Assembly: GCF_020859565.1 (NCBI RefSeq)
Contig: NZ_JAJHUO010000032.1
Span: forward strand, 53,140-117,139
From: Saccharothrix luteola
GTDB taxonomy: Bacteria; Actinomycetota; Actinomycetes; Mycobacteriales; Pseudonocardiaceae
Direction of reading: 5' to 3'
Length of the DNA: 64,000 nt
Within the stretch, counting starts at the first letter, position 1, and each line of letters opens with the position of its first letter. Positions 58,538 to 64,000 of this stretch are shown piece by piece. The notes below the pieces were generated by a model that was given only the letters and a program-made list of their open reading frames with translations, searched no databases and was not told the origin of the DNA. Both the position numbers and the translations under genes were made by a program.

Positions 58538-60622
58538 ATGGGCATCTCGGGGCGTGATCGAATCGGGCCGCGGGTGGTCCGCAACGAATTCGGCGGGCAC
58601 GCGGACACCGTCGTCCAAGCGGATGTGATCAACGGTGACGTGGTCACCCGGGCGCGATCCGCCCTGGACGACGCCGCCGACCTCCTGGCGGCCGTGGTGC
58701 GCCGGCAGTGGGAAGCCGAGGCCGCCGTCCGCTCGCTGCGGCGGCCGGAGCCGTTGCGGCTGCGCTGGGCGCCCACCCGCCGGCCGGTCGCCTACCCGCA
58801 CCCGCCCGCGGTCATGGGCGGCGACCTCGGCGACCTCGACCGGTTGTTCGCCTCGTTGGCGAGCCGGCAGCTGGTGGTCCTGGGCGGACCGGGCGCGGGC
58901 AAGTCCGCCACCGCGCTGCTGCTCGTCCTGGACCTGCTCGAACGCCGAACGCCCCGCGAGCCCGTGCCGGTGCTGCTGTCCCCCGCCTCGTGGAACCCGC
59001 ACGACGAGCACCTCGAAGACTGGATCATCCGCCGGCTGGAGATCGACTACCCCGCGTTGAAGAACCGGAGGGCCTACGGCCGGCACGCCGCCCGCCGCCT
59101 CGCGGTCGAGCAGCGCCTGCTGCCGCTGCTCGACGGGCTGGACGAGCTGCCGCCGGAGCTGCTCGCGCCGGCGCTGGAGGGCGTCCACCACGCGTTCGGC
59201 CCCGGCCGGCCGTTGGTCCTGACCTGCCGCGGTGACGAGTACGAAGCCGCGGTGCGCGCCGGTGGCGCGGGGCTGCCCGCGGCCGCGGTGGTCGAGCTGG
59301 AGCCGGTCGCCGCCGACGACGCGATCGAGTTCCTCGCCACCTCGCTGCCGCAGGTCGTCCGGCGCTGGACCCCGGTGCTCGACCACCTGCGCACGACCGG
59401 CGACCCGGTGCTCGCGCGGTCGCTGTCCACGCCGTTGACGATCAACCTCGCCCGCGCCGTCTACGGCCGCGTCGACCGCGACCCCGCCGAACTGGTCGAC
59501 CGGACGCGGTTCGCCGACCACACCGACCTCGAACACCACCTGCTCGACTCACTGGTGACCGCGGTCTACGGCGACCCGCCGACACCGCCGCCCCGGCTCG
59601 CGCCCCTGCCGCCGGGCGCCGGGCGCTACCCGGCCGACCGGGCACACCGCTGGCTCGGTTTCCTGGCCCGCCACGCCGCCGCGAACGCGGCCGGCGACAT
59701 CGCCTGGTGGCGCCTCCCCCGGCCGCGCCTCGTCCTGGCGACCACCATCACCGGCCTGCTGTTCTGGGCGACGGTGAGCGAGAACTCCAGCATCGCGGTC
59801 GGCTTCGCGCTGGGAGTCTCGTTCACCTGGCTGATCGGCACGGTGCGGCGGCGGGCGCCGTGGCGTCACCTGCTCCTCACACCCGTGGTGCTCGGCGCGG
59901 CGACCTTCTTCATCAACTACAAGTACCCCAACTCCCCCGGCATGAACGCGGCGGCCGGGGTGGGGCTCGCGCTGCTGGTCGCCATCGCCCTGTCGGTGGA
60001 CCGCCCGCCGCACCGGACGGGCCTGCGCCTGCACGGACGTGGCAAGGCCGTCGTGTCCAGGATGGCCCTCGGCCTGGTGATCGCGGTCGCCGCCGTGGTC
60101 GGGGCAGCGGTCGTGCACGGGGCGGGCGGCGGCCGGGAGGTGTGGATGGCGCCTCTCGCGCTCGGCGTGATGGTGGCCGTGGCCCTGGGCATCGGCGCCT
60201 GGCTGACCAGCCCGCCGGACCGGTTCAGCGTGCCCCGGCCGGACCGGTCCCTGCGAGGTGACGTCGCGTCGACCGCGGTGTGGCTGTTCGCCTGGGCCGT
60301 GGCGTTCCAACTGCCCTTGGTGTTCGCCATCGTCGCCCTGGGCAAGTCCGTCGACGCCTCGCTGGTGGCCGCGGCGTTGAGCTTCGGCCTCGGCACCGGC
60401 CTCGGCTGCGTGGTCAACAACGCCTCGGTGCTGTACGCGGCCTCCCTGGCGTGGTGGGCGTTGCGCGGCCGGCTCCCGTGGCGGTTGATGCGGTTCCTCG
60501 ACGACGCGCACCGACGTGGCGTGCTGCGGCAGACCGGCGGCGTCTACCAGTTCCGGCACACCCGCCTGCGGCGTCACCTGGCCGCGTCCGGCCGACGCCC
60601 GGTCAGTCCTCGTGAGCCTTGA
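58538..60622 (+). CDS. Membrane NACHT/STAND ATPase with a RHIM-like N-terminal motif
   Basis: 694 aa, ATG after AGGGG. Residues 16-34 (NEFGGHADTVVQADVINGD) look like the bacterial amyloid/RHIM-type motif with VQA-D-V core. NACHT: Walker A VLGGPGAGKSAT (Lys122), Walker B LLPLLDGLDELPP near 200, and VLTCRGDEYEAAV. Residues about 395-650 are multiple membrane helices. The end (RFLDDAHRRGVLRQTGGVYQ, FRHTRLRRHLA) is homologous to the NACHT at 15112-17406. It stands alone, with its 3' end overlapping the convergent gene by 20 bp. A self-assembling immune receptor is inferred. Confidence 0.85.
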   Translation: MGISGRDRIGPRVVRNEFGGHADTVVQADVINGDVVTRARSALDDAADLLAAVVRRQWEAEAAVRSLRRPEPLRLRWAPTRRPVAYPHPPAVMGGDLGDLDRLFASLASRQLVVLGGPGAGKSATALLLVLDLLERRTPREPVPVLLSPASWNPHDEHLEDWIIRRLEIDYPALKNRRAYGRHAARRLAVEQRLLPLLDGLDELPPELLAPALEGVHHAFGPGRPLVLTCRGDEYEAAVRAGGAGLPAAAVVELEPVAADDAIEFLATSLPQVVRRWTPVLDHLRTTGDPVLARSLSTPLTINLARAVYGRVDRDPAELVDRTRFADHTDLEHHLLDSLVTAVYGDPPTPPPRLAPLPPGAGRYPADRAHRWLGFLARHAAANAAGDIAWWRLPRPRLVLATTITGLLFWATVSENSSIAVGFALGVSFTWLIGTVRRRAPWRHLLLTPVVLGAATFFINYKYPNSPGMNAAAGVGLALLVAIALSVDRPPHRTGLRLHGRGKAVVSRMALGLVIAVAAVVGAAVVHGAGGGREVWMAPLALGVMVAVALGIGAWLTSPPDRFSVPRPDRSLRGDVASTAVWLFAWAVAFQLPLVFAIVALGKSVDASLVAAALSFGLGTGLGCVVNNASVLYAASLAWWALRGRLPWRLMRFLDDAHRRGVLRQTGGVYQFRHTRLRRHLAASGRRPVSPREP

Positions 60623-61466
60623 CCACCTTGCCGATCGCGGTGGCGGCCAGGGTGGTCGCGCCTGCCTTCACGTTCGCTCCCTCGGTCTGGTTGGAGTACG
60701 TGACGGAGTAGACGACGTTGCGGTAGCGGACGACGATCTCCGCGGTCCACTTGACCTTCTCCTGCGCCACGAGCTCGGCCTCGTCGGCGCCTTCGACGTG
60801 CACCGCGACGCCGGTGCGGACCTGGTCCTCCATATGCTCCTTCGCCTTGTCCACGCCGGACAGCTGGTGGTTGGCGTGGTAGACGTAGCTGGTCACGATC
60901 ACGAAGGCGCCGCGGACGTTGTCCTTGGCGAGCCTGCCCGAGTTGTTCCAGGTGCACTGCCCCTGGTCGTGCAACTGCCCCGTGCCCGGGTTCGCGCCGC
61001 CCGCGCTGTAGTCCATGCGGCCGGGGATGTGCGGCGCCACCTCCGCCTCCTCCAGCATCGCGCAGCCGATCGGGGCCTTCTCCAGGTCCTCGGACGTGTC
61101 CACGACCGGCTTCGCCTGGCTGTCGCCTTCGAGCTCGACGTACACGAAGTACCCGCCGACGCCCAGGCCCAGCACGAGGAGGATGACCAGCACCGCGATC
61201 AGGGGCCCCTTCCCGCCGCGCCGGGCCGGCGGCCCGCCAGGCATCCCAGGCCCACCCGGTCCCCCCGGCATCCCATGCCCGCCAGGCATTCCCGGCCCGC
61301 CCGGTCCCCCGGGCCCCCACTGCCCGTTGGGCATGCCCGGTCCCCCCGGCATGCCCGGTCCCCACTGCGGCGGGTGCGGTCCGGGTGGCGGTAGCTGCCC
61401 CGGTGGCGGGAATTGCGGGTGGTGGCCGTGCTGGGGGAACTGCTGTGGCGCACCGGGGTGCGTCAT
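60603..61466 (-). CDS. Proline/glycine-rich membrane-anchored protein
   Basis: 287 aa. The first 80 residues are a low-complexity Pro-Gly-Met-His tail with PGMPGGPG-type repeats, followed by one membrane helix (LIAVLVILLVLGLGVGGYFVYV) and an extracellular part with two cysteines (IGCAMLEEAEVAPHI, GQCTWNNSGRLAKDN) resembling DUF3558-type actinobacterial surface proteins. Function unknown; likely a cell-envelope sensor or lipoprotein-like partner. The 3' end overlaps the NACHT gene. Confidence 0.75.
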   Translation of the reverse strand: MTHPGAPQQFPQHGHHPQFPPPGQLPPPGPHPPQWGPGMPGGPGMPNGQWGPGGPGGPGMPGGHGMPGGPGGPGMPGGPPARRGGKGPLIAVLVILLVLGLGVGGYFVYVELEGDSQAKPVVDTSEDLEKAPIGCAMLEEAEVAPHIPGRMDYSAGGANPGTGQLHDQGQCTWNNSGRLAKDNVRGAFVIVTSYVYHANHQLSGVDKAKEHMEDQVRTGVAVHVEGADEAELVAQEKVKWTAEIVVRYRNVVYSVTYSNQTEGANVKAGATTLAATAIGKVVKAHED

Positions 61467-61670
61467 CCGATCTCCTCGACCAAGGCCGTCGTGTGTCCCA
61501 TGTGCGATACCACCCGCGTTGTCCCGGCGAAATGTTCCCGGCAGCGCGGCGGCCCGACCGCGGACCGCGCCTACCCCACAGAAGGCGCGGTGCGCAGGCG
61601 AAAACCCGCCGACGACCTCCGGATCACGACCGTACGCGGGCGCCCGCCCCCGCGGTGTCGGGTGAACGCC

Positions 61671-62333
61671 CTACAACGGGGTAACGGTTCGGTTGAGCTC
61701 CGCGAGCGTGACCAGCCCGTCGTCGAGCGCCCGGCTCACCAGTTCGCTCTTGGTGCGGGCCGCCCGCCCGGCGTTCGCGTACTTCACCCGCACGCGGGCG
61801 ATGTGCGTGTCGACCGTCTTCACGGTGATGTTGAGCTTGGCGGCGACGAGGTCCTTCGACGACGACGTGAACCACGCCCGCAGCACCTCGACCTCGCGCG
61901 GTGACAGGCGTGGCCGGTCCGGGGCGTCGTCGGCGACGAGCGCGCCCGACAACGACGGCGCGGTGTACGGGAGTCCCTGCGCGGTGGCCCTGATCGCCGG
62001 GATCAGGTGGTCGAGCCCCTCCCGCTTGGTCAGGTAGGCGAGCGCGCCGAGGTCGACGCACTTGAGCGCGGTGGCGGTGTCCGCGTGCTGCGAGTAGACG
62101 ACCACCCGGCGGCCGTTGTCCACCAGCCTGCGCAGTTCCGCGAAGTCCGGCCGGCCCGGCGTCAGCTCCAGGTCGAAGATCACCACGTCGGCCTCGGCGC
62201 CCGGACCCGTCCACACGTCGGCGAGCCGGGTGCCCGCGTCGACCAGGCGGATCGGCGGCACGGCCTGCTCGCACCAGTACCGCACGCCCGCGGTGATGGC
62301 CGCGTGGTCGTCCACGATCACCGCCGTGATCAC
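61671..62333 (-). CDS. NarL/LuxR-family response regulator
   Basis: 220 aa from a GTG that overlaps the upstream stop (GTGA). Receiver domain: VITAVIVDDHAAITAGVRYW (acidic pocket), VVIFDLELTPGRPDFAELR (phospho-Asp near 53), VVVYSQHADTATALKCVDLG, and AYLTKREG (Lys). C-terminal LuxR HTH: RPRLSPREVEVLRAWFTSSS followed by KDLVAAKLNITVKTVDTHIA. It is the output of the two-component operon that begins beyond the right edge. The 204 bases after it hold nothing recognisable. Confidence 0.9.
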   Translation of the reverse strand: MITAVIVDDHAAITAGVRYWCEQAVPPIRLVDAGTRLADVWTGPGAEADVVIFDLELTPGRPDFAELRRLVDNGRRVVVYSQHADTATALKCVDLGALAYLTKREGLDHLIPAIRATAQGLPYTAPSLSGALVADDAPDRPRLSPREVEVLRAWFTSSSKDLVAAKLNITVKTVDTHIARVRVKYANAGRAARTKSELVSRALDDGLVTLAELNRTVTPL

Positions 62334-63448
62334 GCCGTCGGCTGCCACGTCGCCTCCACCCAGACCGTCGCACCGTTGCCGAGCACCTCGACCCGCACGT
62401 CGGACGCCGCCGGGGTCGGCGGCGCGACCTCGTCGCAGTCCGCGACGACGTTGACCGACACCAGCCCCTGGTCGCCGACCACCGTGACGCGGGCCCACGA
62501 GCCGGCCGTGGCGAGCGCGGTCAGCGCGGCGTCGGTCAGGTCGCGCCGGACCGCGACGGGCGGTGTCGGCCAGTCGCCGCGCGCTTCCAGTTCCACCACG
62601 ACGCCCTTGCGGTCGGCGACGTCCGCGCAGTGCCGCAGCTCGTGCAGCAACGGGTTCGTCACCACGTCCGTCTCCGCGCCGAGCCGCCGCATCCGGGCGG
62701 CCTCGATCGCCGCACCCCGCCGCACCGAGGGGTCCTCGGGGCTGAGCGAGCCGTCGGCGAGGCCCTCCAGCAGCGGGATCGCGCCGGCGGACAGCTCGGC
62801 GAACCGCTGCTGCCTGCGCCGGTGGGACTCCGCCGCGACGGCCTCCGCGGTCCGCACCCGTTCGACCTCGGCGGCGGCGGTCGCGGCGTCCGAGCCGAGC
62901 CGGTGCAGCACGGTGGCCACCACCGCCAGGCACAGCGGGAAGCCGATCACGGTGACCGAGCCCGTGGCGAGCCGCGCCAGGTCGCCCTTGTCCACGTCGG
63001 AGAACAGGAGCATGTTCGACAGGGCGATCAGCTCGTGGGCCGACAGGAACGCCACGACCGTCCCCAATGGACGGTCCAGGAGGACGACCAGGCCGACCCA
63101 GTTGGCCGCGCCGAACGCCCAGTCGACGGCGCTCGCGGTGCGATCCTCGGGCAGCGTCACGGCGGCCAGCGCGGACGCGGCCAGCACCACGGCGACGGCG
63201 AGCGGGCGGAGCCTGCCCCACGGCCGGCGCCGGGCGAGCAGCACGGCTTCGCCCACGAGCACCGCGGCCAGCGCGGCGAACGCGGACAGCTGCACGAGCG
63301 GGAAGTCGTGGGACTCCCAGCGGCGCAGCAGGTTGACCAGGCCGAGCACCCCGACCACGACCGCGGTCACGAGCAGGGTCGCGACGCGCAGGCCGAACAG
63401 GAGCTGGGCCCGCGTCTGCACGCCGACGGCGTCACTCACCACGACCAC
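62330..63448 (-). CDS. Membrane protein with a degenerate kinase ATPase domain
   Basis: 372 aa (GTG at 63439 is an alternative start). Six hydrophobic segments fill residues 15-195, followed by a helical stretch without an H-box (HRRRQQRFAELSAGAIPLLE) and a C-terminal part that looks like a decayed HATPase domain (VRRDLTDAALTALATAGSWA, VTVVGDQGLVSVNVVADC) lacking the N- and G-box residues. It sits between a genuine histidine kinase and the response regulator with start/stop overlaps on both sides. A pseudo-kinase partner or sensor is inferred. Confidence 0.7.
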   Translation of the reverse strand: MVVVSDAVGVQTRAQLLFGLRVATLLVTAVVVGVLGLVNLLRRWESHDFPLVQLSAFAALAAVLVGEAVLLARRRPWGRLRPLAVAVVLAASALAAVTLPEDRTASAVDWAFGAANWVGLVVLLDRPLGTVVAFLSAHELIALSNMLLFSDVDKGDLARLATGSVTVIGFPLCLAVVATVLHRLGSDAATAAAEVERVRTAEAVAAESHRRRQQRFAELSAGAIPLLEGLADGSLSPEDPSVRRGAAIEAARMRRLGAETDVVTNPLLHELRHCADVADRKGVVVELEARGDWPTPPVAVRRDLTDAALTALATAGSWARVTVVGDQGLVSVNVVADCDEVAPPTPAASDVRVEVLGNGATVWVEATWQPTA

Positions 63449-64000
63449 GCCATTCCAACCGGACGACGGTGCCCGCGCCGACGGTGGAGAGGACCGTGGC
63501 CGTGCCGCCGATGCGGTTCAACCTGCCGTGCACGGATTCCCGCAGCCCGCGCCGGGTCGCCGGGACGGCGTCGGGCGAGAAACCCCTGCCACCGTCGGCG
63601 ATGTCGAGGCGCAACCGCCGCTCGTCGCCGCCGAGCCGGATGGAGGCGTGCGAGGTGCCCGCGTGCCGGCGGACGTTGTTGAGCGCCTCACGGGTCGCGT
63701 CGGCGAACACCGCCGCCACGTCGGACGGCAGCGGCAGCCGGGCGGGCGCGTCGAAGTCGACGTCCAGGTGCACGGCCTCGACCTCGTCGGCCAGCAACCG
63801 CACGAGGTCGGTGCGCCGGGACGCGTCGGCGCGGCCGGAGCGCAGCCGGTCCAGGTCGCGGCGGGCCTGCGGCGCCAGCCAGGCGCTGTCCGCGCGCACC
63901 TGCCCGCTGCCGACCATCAGCAGCGTCGCGGCGGCGGTGTCGTGCAGCGCCGCCGCGAACTCCCGTTCCTCGGCCCGCACGGCCGCCGCCACCGACGACT
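63432..64000 (-). CDS. Sensor histidine kinase, C-terminal part (gene runs off the window)
   Basis: 189 residues are visible; the N-terminus and any membrane part lie beyond 64000. The phospho-acceptor region is EREFAAALHDTAAATLLMVG (His in ALHD, HisKA_3 type), followed by the HATPase with REALNNVRRHAG (N-box), LRLDIADGGRGFSPDAVP (G1) and LRESVHGRLNRIGGTATVLS (G2). It phosphorylates the NarL-type regulator at 61671. Its stop overlaps the start of the pseudo-kinase gene. Confidence 0.85.
   Translation of the reverse strand, partial: SSVAAAVRAEEREFAAALHDTAAATLLMVGSGQVRADSAWLAPQARRDLDRLRSGRADASRRTDLVRLLADEVEAVHLDVDFDAPARLPLPSDVAAVFADATREALNNVRRHAGTSHASIRLGGDERRLRLDIADGGRGFSPDAVPATRRGLRESVHGRLNRIGGTATVLSTVGAGTVVRLEWRGRGE

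Noticed and set aside
1..64000. CRISPR arrays, insertion sequences, integrases, prophage genes, rRNA
   Set aside because: No regularly spaced repeats, DDE or tyrosine-recombinase motifs, phage structural genes or rRNA-like sequence were seen on reading through the window.

Overview
The DNA is very GC-rich throughout, uses many GTG starts and short ATGA/GTGA gene overlaps, and carries families typical of actinomycetes (NACHT/STAND proteins, CGNR and TetR regulators, DrrAB-type exporters, NRPS genes). This suggests a filamentous actinomycete, probably of the Pseudonocardiales (Saccharothrix/Lentzea/Actinosynnema-like). That placement is inference from style and gene content. No rRNA, CRISPR array, prophage or recognisable transposase was seen.

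Left part (1-30 kb) is mixed accessory and housekeeping DNA. It opens with a three-gene operon: a QueA-like enzyme, a QueC-like PP-loop enzyme and a pyruvyl-transferase-like protein. A DrrAB-type exporter and a trypco2/trypsin-NACHT pair (a probable conflict or immunity system) follow. Then come a methyltransferase, three decayed genes (DUF1963-like, histidine-kinase N-terminus, arylamine N-acetyltransferase), a MarR/membrane-protein pair with two matched operators, and a membrane NACHT operon with a NUDIX gene. A secreted lysyl-oxidase-like protein, an orphan barstar, a carbinolamine dehydratase-VOC fusion and a canonical tRNA cloverleaf 21 nt ahead of a 769-aa unknown protein come next. The rest is small regulator/enzyme pairs.

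The centre (30-53 kb) is the most interesting part. On the minus strand a compact operon encodes a 49-aa peptide with a strong ribosome-binding site, a B12-type radical SAM enzyme, a LysE exporter, MtnA and a fused aldolase/short-chain dehydrogenase. The last two could recycle the 5-deoxyribose arm of the radical SAM by-product. On the plus strand a tightly coupled seven-gene NRPS operon (36.5-48.1 kb) encodes an AMP ligase, an acyl-CoA dehydrogenase, a PaiB-like flavoprotein, an A-T-C protein, an alanine-racemase-fold PLP decarboxylase, a Cy-A-T-TE protein with a near-cysteine code, and a free carrier protein. An argJ paralogue lies convergent to it. Then comes a clear carB-carA-carC set (49.7-52.7 kb), the complete known core for making the carbapenem nucleus, closed by a strong terminator hairpin. 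The working idea is one cluster making a carbapenem joined to, or made beside, a cysteine-derived non-ribosomal product. Two adjacent but separate clusters remain possible.

Right part (53-64 kb) carries a Tat-exported vanadium-haloperoxidase-like protein, an ECF sigma factor with a peroxiredoxin, a DHA2 drug exporter, an O-methyltransferase, and a second membrane NACHT with a RHIM-like N-terminal motif. It ends with a proline-rich membrane protein and a two-component operon whose kinase gene runs off the window.
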